Assembly (NCBI GenBank): GCA_964352225.1
Contig: CAYGRM010000127.1
Coordinates: 1 to 16,580, forward strand
DNA: 16,580 bases
Origin: CAJQQY01 sp964352225
Lineage (GTDB): Bacteria; Bacteroidota; Bacteroidia; Chitinophagales; Saprospiraceae
Direction: 5' to 3'
The notes below the pieces were generated by a model. That model saw only the letters and a program-made list of their open reading frames with translations. It ran no database searches and was not told the origin of the DNA. This document shows, in pieces, positions 1 through 6,768 of this stretch (positions are counted from its first letter, which is position 1; every line of letters starts with the position of its first letter). Both the position numbers and the translations under genes were made by a program.

Positions 1-16
1 TGAAAGTAGTGATTTT

Positions 17-952
17 TTATAAAATCAAAAGTTTCTCAACAAAAGTCTTGTTATTTTTTTTATCAAAAATTTGAACAAAGTAAACTCCAATCAGCAAATT
101 TGAAGTATTGATTATTTCTTGATTCTCAATAAAATCTGTTTTATAAATCAATTTTCCATTGATATTAAAAATTCTAATTTCAAAATCTCCACAATCAAGC
201 GGCCGTGATATTGTTGTAAAACTCCTCGCAGGATTTGGGCTTATTTTAAAATCATTGTTGGAGAATAATTCAGGGTCAAATTGATAAACTATTCCGTTTG
301 ATGGAATCCTTTGTTCGCTTTGATAATTATTATTTAAATTACCCTGATAAAATTTAGGATTATTTGCATCACCATAAGGCTGAGCACTCCAATCAGAATT
401 CAACCTCAATCGACATCCATAATAAGTTCTTCCATAACAATCAGTATCTCTTGTTTCGTATATTTCAGGATTATCAAATGACTCTCCAAAATGAATTTCA
501 ATAACTCCTGAATTTTCGTAAATCCAAAGTTGGACGTTGACAAAATGATTATCAGTCGTATCGCAACGGAGTCCCATATTTTTATATTCAATTTTTAGAA
601 TTCTGTTTCCGCAATTTGACGCTCCTTCTTTTTGATATGAAATCTGGCTTCCCATTTTCATTTTTAACCTTACTGGCAATAACTCTGCAAACTCATCTTT
701 ATTTCCAAAATAAATCCGACCTCGATTAGAAACTAATATTGAATAAATAGTTTTATCAAAAAAATGAATTAAAAAATCAGACTCTATCATAAAATCATCA
801 TTTCCTTCATAAAAACTATTATCGTTCAAAACGGTAGGATTATCAAGATTCTGGTAAGCTTGAGAAGAAGTAGAAAAGTTATAACCTTGTTGTCCTGACA
901 AGGGCAAAAATATCAACAACTGAAAGTAGAAAATTAAACATATATTTTTCAT
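17..952 (-). CDS. Secreted protein with T9SS type A C-terminal sorting domain
   Basis: The 311-residue product starts with a Sec signal peptide (about residues 1-20, hydrophobic FYFQLLIFLPLSG, with no lipobox cysteine). Residues 50-180 form a beta-rich domain with motifs such as KIEYKN, VQLWIYE and IEIHFG. These resemble a globular domain often found in Bacteroidota secreted proteins, which I recognise by pattern but cannot name. Residues 235-311 are a type A T9SS sorting domain: KISPNPA, then FEIRIFNINGKLIY, then LIGVYFVQIFD and the terminal FVEKLLIL. The protein is therefore expected to cross the outer membrane through T9SS, lose this domain and be attached to the surface or released. It is the last gene of a tight operon: the upstream lipoprotein gene stops 5 bp before this ATG. 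The biochemical role is unknown. The sorting call is firm; the function is open. Confidence 0.88.
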   Translation of the reverse strand: MKNICLIFYFQLLIFLPLSGQQGYNFSTSSQAYQNLDNPTVLNDNSFYEGNDDFMIESDFLIHFFDKTIYSILVSNRGRIYFGNKDEFAELLPVRLKMKMGSQISYQKEGASNCGNRILKIEYKNMGLRCDTTDNHFVNVQLWIYENSGVIEIHFGESFDNPEIYETRDTDCYGRTYYGCRLRLNSDWSAQPYGDANNPKFYQGNLNNNYQSEQRIPSNGIVYQFDPELFSNNDFKISPNPARSFTTISRPLDCGDFEIRIFNINGKLIYKTDFIENQEIINTSNLLIGVYFVQIFDKKNNKTFVEKLLIL

Positions 953-957
953 TTGAG

Positions 958-2034
958 CTAATTTAATTCTTCAATAGATTTATAAAAAAGTCCACTCAAC
1001 GTTGCTACATAAATTGATTGTTGAAAAGGTAAGACCGCTGTAATCTTACTTCCTTCTAATCCTTTATTTTTTAAACTTGAAAAAGAAAAATCAACTGGAT
1101 CAACTAAATATAAATCATCTTCAAAAAAGAAAATCAAATGGCCATACACTTCGTGGAATTCTCTAAAACCATCAAATGTAGGAGTATTGTTTTTTTCTTC
1201 CCAAGTTTCTCCGTCATCAGCAGTAAATCCAATTCGGTCACCAAAATCAGCATATATTTTCCCCTCATACTCAAAAAAATCATTGGCGCCTTCCTCTGAA
1301 AGTAATTTAAAAGTTCCGTTGGGGCGAATCATGTAAGTATTCTCATTTGTGCTTACATAAAAATTTTGTTGAAAAGTTTCTAAGCGGTTAAGTTGAGTAG
1401 TAGTTTCTAATGGCAGAGTAATTTCCTCTATATCATCCGCAAGAAGTAAATTGGACACGTTCAAAGAATTGATATAATTTTTGACATTAAATATGACAAA
1501 ACTAATCTCATCTGAATTTGATTTTTTTATTACTGGCAAAAGCGTCTGATCATTATTATTGATTGCTACATTATCAAGTCCATAATTATACCTTTCATAG
1601 GGATGTCCAAGACTATCAGCACCAACCCGAAATACTGGCAAATTAACGCTATCGAAAAAGAAATCACCATTATACCCTATTCCATAAAAACTAATCCATT
1701 GATTGTTAAACATACTTGATAGGGCAAGGTAATTTTTAGAAAGACAATATTTTTTAAAATAAGATAAACTAGTTGAATGAAAACCTCCTTCATCATCTAC
1801 CCTTGTTCCATCCGCATTTATTTTATAAACAACACTTGCGCTCAAAACTTGTATTTGATTCTCACCAATATTTGCATTCAAAATAATTTGCCTGCTAGAA
1901 GGTATATCAATCTCTACAAAATCTGCTTCAAGTGGCACACTAAAATCAAATACAATATCTTCTTCCTCTTTTTGGCATCCCAAAAACAGTACAACTAGAA
2001 TTAGTAAATGTATTGTTATAAATTTTCGTTTCAT
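958..2034 (-). CDS. Surface lipoprotein, beta-propeller-like, paralogue of the preceding gene
   Basis: The 358-residue protein has a lipoprotein signal peptide ending in lipobox LFLGC, with Cys20 as the acylated residue. QKEEED directly follows. Such a charged stretch after the cysteine resembles the lipoprotein export signals known in Capnocytophaga and Flavobacterium, so surface exposure is likely but inferred. The body has short beta-strand units such as NFYVSTN, KIYADFG, LIFFFEDDLYLVD and IYVATLSGLFYKS, consistent with a propeller fold like those of the 'exo-alpha-sialidase' or photosystem-II-assembly type; one unit has an Asp-box-like TADDGETWEE (about 271-280). The C-terminal third aligns by eye with the neighbouring lipoprotein (IYVATLSGLFYKS against IYIATHEGLYFKS). 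The start lies only 3 bp after the stop of that gene, so the two are almost certainly co-transcribed. No catalytic motif was recognised. Confidence 0.85.
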   Translation of the reverse strand: MKRKFITIHLLILVVLFLGCQKEEEDIVFDFSVPLEADFVEIDIPSSRQIILNANIGENQIQVLSASVVYKINADGTRVDDEGGFHSTSLSYFKKYCLSKNYLALSSMFNNQWISFYGIGYNGDFFFDSVNLPVFRVGADSLGHPYERYNYGLDNVAINNNDQTLLPVIKKSNSDEISFVIFNVKNYINSLNVSNLLLADDIEEITLPLETTTQLNRLETFQQNFYVSTNENTYMIRPNGTFKLLSEEGANDFFEYEGKIYADFGDRIGFTADDGETWEEKNNTPTFDGFREFHEVYGHLIFFFEDDLYLVDPVDFSFSSLKNKGLEGSKITAVLPFQQSIYVATLSGLFYKSIEELN

Positions 2035-2037
2035 CCT

Positions 2038-3147
2038 TTATTCTTCTTTATAAATAAAAAAATCATCTAGGCTTTTAAAATACAATCCCTCATGAGTGGC
2101 TATGTATATCTTATCTTTAAAATGAGTCAATGAACGAAAAGAAGTCTCTTGAATACAATTTCTATCTAATTCTTTAAAGTCAAAACGCGATTCAGAATGA
2201 TTGATTTCAACTTCCCAAAATTGGTATCGATTGACCATGATAAACTTGTCCTTGACTTGATAAAAAGTTCCCCAGCAACCATCATAAACTCCCAAAGAGT
2301 ATGTTTCCCAATTAACGGTTGGAGAAGGTTTAATCGCATATCCAATATCACAACCTGATACGTGGCCTAAGGCAAATAGTGTATCATTCCTTTCAAATAT
2401 TTTAGCATCTCTCATTGGAAATAATTCTTCAAAACCTCCTTCACTATTAATTTTATAGGTCTTATCTGGTCTATTAATACTACAGTAAAATTCATTCTCA
2501 AAAACGGTCAATTCTGTTACTGACTTTTCAGTTAATGTATTACTAGTTCCTGGTATTTCAATTTTTATTTCTTTATCGAATTCAATACTTAGGACATCAC
2601 TCTCAAGAGTAACATCGAACATCCATAAATACAAATAAGGATCAGATACTCCCTGTATGTATTTCTTACTCACACTAAATAAAAGTTTGTTGGAGTCATT
2701 CGCCGCCATACCATTTCCTGAAAAATAATTAATTTCAATAAATGTAGAATCTATGGATTTCAAATCAATGTTTGTGAATATCTCTGGATTTGCCGTAGAA
2801 TAGATCGTTAATTTTTCCAACGAATAAAGATCAAAACCCATGGCAAACAATTTCTCATTCAGCATTGGATAATTATAAAGTGATATATTCCCTTCTTCAG
2901 AGATGAATTTTTCCTCAACTATCCCTTGTTCATCCATTTTTAAAAAATAATTATTACTCAATAAAAATAGATGATCTTCATTTGCAAAACTTTGAATTAA
3001 AAGTCGACGATCTAATTCAATATCAGGATGTAATTCCCAACAAGGAGGTTCAATTGACTCTTCTAAAATATCAGTTGAAAGTTCTTTTTTACATGAAAAT
3101 AAGAAAAGGATGGAAATGAAAAATAGAGCGAGACATTTAGCTTTCAT
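2038..3147 (-). CDS. Lipoprotein, beta-propeller-like, first gene of a three-gene operon
   Basis: I place the start at 3147 rather than at an in-frame ATG at 3180, because the product then opens directly with a signal peptide (MKAKCLALFF...) and a lipobox FLFSC with Cys19. The longer start would add 11 residues including polar and basic ones ahead of it. The protein is 369 residues, with KKE after the cysteine. The body has repeated strand-like units (DHLFLLSNNYFLK, KLFAMGFDLYS, NEFYCSINRPDKTYKI, DKIYIATHEGLYFKS), suggesting a beta-propeller. Several blocks match the next gene in order and spacing, so the two are tandem paralogues. It begins the operon after a terminator at 3268-3304. A -7-like TATCTTTA lies about 18-25 bases before the ATG, but no clear -33 partner is visible, so the promoter is unproven. 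The function is unknown. Confidence 0.83.
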   Translation of the reverse strand: MKAKCLALFFISILFLFSCKKELSTDILEESIEPPCWELHPDIELDRRLLIQSFANEDHLFLLSNNYFLKMDEQGIVEEKFISEEGNISLYNYPMLNEKLFAMGFDLYSLEKLTIYSTANPEIFTNIDLKSIDSTFIEINYFSGNGMAANDSNKLLFSVSKKYIQGVSDPYLYLWMFDVTLESDVLSIEFDKEIKIEIPGTSNTLTEKSVTELTVFENEFYCSINRPDKTYKINSEGGFEELFPMRDAKIFERNDTLFALGHVSGCDIGYAIKPSPTVNWETYSLGVYDGCWGTFYQVKDKFIMVNRYQFWEVEINHSESRFDFKELDRNCIQETSFRSLTHFKDKIYIATHEGLYFKSLDDFFIYKEE

Positions 3148-3267
3148 CTTTGTTATATTTTTTCTAAAGATAAAAAACAAAACTGATGTGAAAAAAAAAT
3201 TAACTAGAATTACCCGCCAAACTTCCTTAAAACAATGGGGTTTTAGATTTATTTAACTAAAAAATAA

Positions 3268-3304
3268 ACAGGGCTGTTAACACTTGAAGTGCTAACAGCC
3301 CTGT
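3268..3304 (-). terminator. Rho-independent terminator of the OmpA-family gene
   Basis: Arms 3268-3284 and 3288-3304 pair over 17 positions around a short TGA loop (TCA on the minus strand). The one non-Watson-Crick pair (3280 with 3292) is A-C in a plus-strand RNA but a G-U wobble in the minus-strand RNA, which favours minus-strand use. The minus strand continues with a T-rich run (TTTATTTTTTAG). The hairpin lies 23 bp after the stop codon of the OmpA-family gene and before the lipoprotein operon, so it probably separates the two units. The rest of 3148-3326 shows no gene. Confidence 0.85.
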
Positions 3305-3326
3305 CTGAAAAAATATTTTTGAATGA

Positions 3327-5357
3327 TTAATTCTTCCGATCAATCTTTTCAGGCGCATTATTTCCATATCGAATGTTGACTGGAGAATCAATGCTCGTCA
3401 CTTTCACTTCGGTTCTACGATTATATTGGTGCTCTTCTTCTGTACATCTCACCCCATCAACGCATTTATTACGAGGTTGAGATTCGCCATAACCTACTGC
3501 ACGAACTCGTAGATCATCGATGCCTTTTGATCTCAAAAATTGCTTTGCAGATTCTGCTCGAGCTTGAGATAATTTTAAGTTATAATCAGTATCCCCTCGG
3601 CTGTCGGTGTGGGATGCTAATTCGATAATCATACTAGGATAAGTTTTCATCATTAATGCTAACTCATCTAATTCCCTTGCCGCTCCCGTTCGAATCGATG
3701 ATTTATTAAAATCATAGTAAATATTTTCCAAGACTATTACTGTCCCCGCTCCAATGGATGGTCCACTTGAAGATGGAGTAAGCAAAACGTCTTTTCGTAA
3801 ATTAACAGAGGTCAATTCCGCTGCTGAAAGTTTGACAAAATCACCTGAGTAATTTTCTTTTATTCCTTTGATCATATAATCACAATCAAGTTTTGCACAG
3901 TATTCAAATTCTGCTTTGTCATTTGAGAAAATTTCAATCTCTTCTCCGGTACAACCATTCCAAATTTTCACAATGGTATTTGGTAATAATTGATTGTTTA
4001 CTTTATTTTTTACCAGACCTGAGACAGTTGCACAAGTTGGTTTTTCTAGAGGAATTCTGATATTAGAGATGGACTCATTTCCAATCGTAGAATACGTTGT
4101 TTCTTTTGCCGTATACCCTTTTTTGGTTACAACAATTAAGTATTCTTTTTCCCCCATGAAACCGTAAGTTGCTTCTCCTTTTTCGTCAGAAACTCGATCG
4201 GGTTCTCCAAGTGAAGCAGCATCTTTTCGAATCAATTTAAAAACTAATTCACTAGAACCTTCTTTGGCTGGAAGTAAAACTGCTTGATATAAATTATTGT
4301 CGCCACTCAAAAAACCATCTTTACTTTTTTCAAAAACACGGATCTCTGCACCTTCGATTAAACTGCTATTTTTTAAATCATAAACGGTAATCATGGAAGT
4401 CAATAATTCTGCCGTAGTTGCTCCCATAATTCCATCAACTGCATCGAAATAATAAATATCATCTTTCCCTGCTCCACCTTCACGGCTGGAAGCGAAATAA
4501 CCAGTTTTTCCATCAGGACTTAATATTAATCCTAAGTCATCTTTTTCAGAATTGAAAGGTTCTCCAATATTTTTCACATCAGTATCTTCGATCAAGATAT
4601 TTGCCATGAATAAATCTAAACCACCTTTTCCACCATGTCCATTGGAAGCGAAAAATAAATTTCCACTTGCATGAATAAATGGAAAAACGTCATGTCCTGA
4701 AGTATTAATTTTATCTCCCAGGTTGACCGGTTGTCCCCAGAAGTCTCCATTTTTTTCAACCATCCAAATATCCATTCCACCTTGTCCTCCAGGCCGGTCG
4801 GATGAAAAATAAAGTTTGTTTCCATCGGAAGAAAGTGTTGGATGTGCACATGAAAAATCATCGCTGTTGAATGGTAGCTCTTGGATGTTTTCCCAATCAT
4901 AAATCCCTTTTTGAGCTTCGTAAACTTTTAATCGCGTGACTCCTTTGGAGTCTGCTTTTTGCAATCCTTTTTTGATGTTATTACGTGTGAAGAATATTTT
5001 ATCTCCCGTTCGATTAAATGTAACTGGGCCTTCGTGCAAAAAGGAATTGACGTGCAAAGAAAATGGACGCGCTTTTAATGGTTCTCCATTTCCATCAGTT
5101 TCAGCATAAAACAATTCGAAGAAGGTCTCATCAATTTTTTTGTCTTTTTTCCCAGCAACTCGAGAGGAAGCGAAGACAATTCCATTTTGATAAAAGGCTG
5201 GAGAAAATTCTAAATTGGTAGAATTTATATTTGCGGAATTTCTTAAAAGTACCGCATCTGGACTTCTTTTAATTACACTTCCTGAGGGCTGCGCAATTAC
5301 CATTTGCGATAACAACGCAAAAAAGCATAGCACTATAAGTTTCTGATAATTCAACAT
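3327..5357 (-). CDS. PD40 / carboxypeptidase-regulatory / OmpA C-terminal outer-membrane-associated protein
   Basis: The 676-residue protein has a standard signal peptide (about 1-22, ending VIAQ) without a lipobox cysteine. Residues 48-306 hold PD40/WD40-like propeller units, seen as SPAFYQNGIVFASSR, GDKIFFTRN, GNKLYFSSDRPGGQGGMDIW, SGNLFFASNGHGGKGGLDLF and DGKTGYFASSREGGAGKDDIY. Residues 321-436 and 441-525 look like two carboxypeptidase-regulatory-like beta domains. Residues 540-653 are an OmpA C-terminal domain with the peptidoglycan signature HTDSRG...NLKLSQARA; Asp585 and Arg600 fit the diaminopimelate-binding pair. The order recalls the T9SS component PorE, but PorE is a lipoprotein with N-terminal TPRs, and both features are absent here. 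It sits downstream of the PorP/SprF-like gene and shares an upstream element with it. It probably anchors a surface complex to peptidoglycan. A terminator follows. Confidence 0.92.
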   Translation of the reverse strand: MLNYQKLIVLCFFALLSQMVIAQPSGSVIKRSPDAVLLRNSANINSTNLEFSPAFYQNGIVFASSRVAGKKDKKIDETFFELFYAETDGNGEPLKARPFSLHVNSFLHEGPVTFNRTGDKIFFTRNNIKKGLQKADSKGVTRLKVYEAQKGIYDWENIQELPFNSDDFSCAHPTLSSDGNKLYFSSDRPGGQGGMDIWMVEKNGDFWGQPVNLGDKINTSGHDVFPFIHASGNLFFASNGHGGKGGLDLFMANILIEDTDVKNIGEPFNSEKDDLGLILSPDGKTGYFASSREGGAGKDDIYYFDAVDGIMGATTAELLTSMITVYDLKNSSLIEGAEIRVFEKSKDGFLSGDNNLYQAVLLPAKEGSSELVFKLIRKDAASLGEPDRVSDEKGEATYGFMGEKEYLIVVTKKGYTAKETTYSTIGNESISNIRIPLEKPTCATVSGLVKNKVNNQLLPNTIVKIWNGCTGEEIEIFSNDKAEFEYCAKLDCDYMIKGIKENYSGDFVKLSAAELTSVNLRKDVLLTPSSSGPSIGAGTVIVLENIYYDFNKSSIRTGAARELDELALMMKTYPSMIIELASHTDSRGDTDYNLKLSQARAESAKQFLRSKGIDDLRVRAVGYGESQPRNKCVDGVRCTEEEHQYNRRTEVKVTSIDSPVNIRYGNNAPEKIDRKN

Positions 5358-5400
5358 GACACATAATTTTTTTAACAGTTAATTGTTAATCTACCGCTGC

Positions 5401-5453
5401 TGATAGGCAGGCTGTAAATGGCTAACAATGATTTAATAACAATACATTTACAT
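5401..5453 (-). promoter_or_regulatory. Candidate promoter of the OmpA-family gene, shared with the PorP/SprF-like gene
   Basis: Written on the minus strand, ATGTAAATGT (5444-5453) is followed by TTGTTAGCC (5420-5428) and, after a 17-bp spacer from TTGTTA, by TATCA (5401-5405). The start codon is about 44 bp past TATCA. The same three words occur in the same order ahead of the PorP/SprF-like gene. TTGTTA and TATCA are placed like a -35/-10 pair, although the downstream box is not the usual Bacteroidota TAnnTTTG. That arrangement is inferred. Confidence 0.45.
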
Positions 5454-5460
5454 TGTTATT
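5435..5460. promoter_or_regulatory. Perfect 9-bp inverted repeat, operator-like
   Basis: AATAACAAT (5435-5443) and ATTGTTATT (5452-5460) are exact inverted copies separated by 8 bp. The heptamer TAACAAT or its complement also occurs at 5382-5388 and 5423-5429, so four copies crowd the region before the OmpA-family gene. This could be a regulator-binding site, or a chance product of AT-rich DNA. Confidence 0.3.
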
Positions 5461-5592
5461 TTTTTGGATTCACGTTGGAGTTTTTTGCTTTTTTTCAAAA
5501 ACAAAAACGTGTGGTGTAAGGTTGGTTGATTACTTTTTAATACTGAAGTTTTCTTTTACAATTAAACTTCAAAAAATTGAAAGACATTATTG

Positions 5593-5631
5593 AATAGGTA
5601 TCGGATACCTTGAAGGTATCCGATACCTATT
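5593..5631 (-). terminator. Perfect 18-bp hairpin after the PorP/SprF-like gene
   Basis: Arms 5593-5610 and 5614-5631 are perfectly complementary around TGA. The hairpin begins 9 bp past the stop codon of the PorP/SprF-like gene. A clear T-run is not adjacent on the minus strand (the nearest is about 18 bases on), so it may act as a terminator, an mRNA 3'-end stabiliser or, as DNA, a regulator site. Each arm is itself a near-palindrome, AGGTATC-N-GATACCT. The rest of the 283-bp gap (5358-5640) holds only the OmpA-gene upstream element and AT-rich sequence. Confidence 0.6.
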
Positions 5632-5640
5632 ATAACAGAT

Positions 5641-6594
5641 TTAAAAGAATCTCGGGTTAACGATATCTTCTCCTTCTGATTTTCCAATACAATATCTAAC
5701 GACTCCTTCAATGCTTCCATTGCTGTAATCTTTAATTTCTGAAAGCGTTACATCATATGATAAGCCGAAGAAAATGTGGTCACTAATTTGTGCCCCAACC
5801 ATCAGGTCAAGTGACTCTCCTGCTGCTGAAGTACTTGAACCACCTATTCGATAAGTTAAACCTGCAATGTATCTTTTGTTAAAAATAAAACTTGCATTTA
5901 CATCCGCATCGAATGGTGAATTGGTCGCAAACTTTAACAATGCTTGAGGCTTGAAAGAAACATTATCACTTAAGTCAAATAAATAACCAGTCATGATGTA
6001 TCCATGCAATTTCTCTTCTGAAAGGATAGTTCCAGATTCATTGAAGTCAATATTATTATTTAACAACCTTGGAATAGATGCTCCGACATAAAACCTTTCA
6101 TTGCTGAAATATGCACCTGCTCCAAAATTTGGAACATACTTACTTCTAGCCGTTGAAGGGATAGAATTGTCCAAGGCAATCGGCACAGTAGAAACTAATC
6201 TAGAATCGGCAAAGTTATTATTGAAATATCGAACAGAAGCTTGAACTCCTAATCCTAACGTTCCTGTCTCCAATCGAATTCGATAAGAATAAACTGCATC
6301 TAAAGTTAATTTTTGGGAAATCCCAATGGTGTGTCGAGTTAAGTTTGCTCCAATCCCAACACGTTGATTTAGAATGGGCATATTGAAGCTTAACACTTGA
6401 GTGTTAGGTGCACCTTCTAATCCTATCCATTGATTTCGAATAATTCCAGTAACACAAGCTGTCTCATGACTTCCTGCATATCCAGGGTTGTACGCCAATT
6501 TATTATACATAAATTGAGTATACTGCTGCTCTTGCTGTGCAAAACTAGTCATTGCAAAAAGAGCGCAAATGAACGTAAATAAAATTTTTCTCAT
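5641..6594 (-). CDS. PorP/SprF-family type IX secretion outer-membrane protein
   Basis: The 317-residue protein starts with a signal peptide (MRKILFTFICALFAMTSFAQ), followed at once by the family hallmarks QYTQFMYNKLAYNPGYAGS (24-42) and RNQWIGLEGAP (53-63). The rest alternates short amphipathic beta strands and ends in NPRFF, as PorP/SprF proteins usually do. Members are predicted 14-strand-like outer-membrane barrels that bind peptidoglycan-linked or surface partners. SprF of Flavobacterium is needed for secretion of the type B cargo SprB. The gene directly follows the giant type B sorting-domain protein, so it is probably that protein's dedicated export or attachment partner; this link is inferred from order. 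It has its own promoter-like element and is flanked by hairpins, so it need not be co-transcribed. Length and ends are normal, and no damage is seen. Confidence 0.95.
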   Translation of the reverse strand: MRKILFTFICALFAMTSFAQQEQQYTQFMYNKLAYNPGYAGSHETACVTGIIRNQWIGLEGAPNTQVLSFNMPILNQRVGIGANLTRHTIGISQKLTLDAVYSYRIRLETGTLGLGVQASVRYFNNNFADSRLVSTVPIALDNSIPSTARSKYVPNFGAGAYFSNERFYVGASIPRLLNNNIDFNESGTILSEEKLHGYIMTGYLFDLSDNVSFKPQALLKFATNSPFDADVNASFIFNKRYIAGLTYRIGGSSTSAAGESLDLMVGAQISDHIFFGLSYDVTLSEIKDYSNGSIEGVVRYCIGKSEGEDIVNPRFF

Positions 6595-6640
6595 TACTTT
6601 TTATTTAGCTTTTATAAAAATGTAAACTGTTGTTATTTTT

Positions 6641-6680
6641 TGATAACCTGCCTCCCGGAGGGCTAACAACACATTTACAT
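6641..6680 (-). promoter_or_regulatory. Candidate promoter of the PorP/SprF-like gene
   Basis: On the minus strand, ATGTAAATGT (6671-6680), TTGTTAGCC (6661-6669) and TATCA (6641-6645) occur in the same order as ahead of the OmpA-family gene. TTGTTA and TATCA are 18 bp apart here, against 17 bp there. The distance from GGCTAACAA to the start codon is 67 bp, against 63 bp. A GC-rich mini-hairpin (CCTC-CGG-GAGG) lies inside the spacer. The element is seen; its promoter role is inferred. Confidence 0.45.
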
Positions 6681-6711
6681 ATTTCATTTTTTATAAAAAA
6701 TAGCTCATCCA

Positions 6712-6739
6712 CATCCTTTTCCTTTTTTGGAAAAGGATG
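6712..6739 (-). terminator. Hairpin after the giant adhesin gene
   Basis: An 11-bp perfect stem (6712-6722 with 6729-6739) with a six-base loop lies 29 bp past the stop codon of the giant gene. On the minus strand a T-run (ATTTTTTAT) starts about 11 bases after the stem, and it is itself part of a 16-bp palindrome (6686-6701). Terminator function is likely but the T-run is not adjacent. Confidence 0.55.
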
Positions 6740-6768
6740 CGTTGTGCTTTATTTTGATTCTAAAAAGG

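Noticed and set aside
3145..3180. Upstream ATG at 3180 as the start of the first lipoprotein
   Set aside because: It would place 11 mostly polar and basic residues before a complete lipoprotein signal peptide that starts at 3147, and the candidate -7 box would lie inside the gene.
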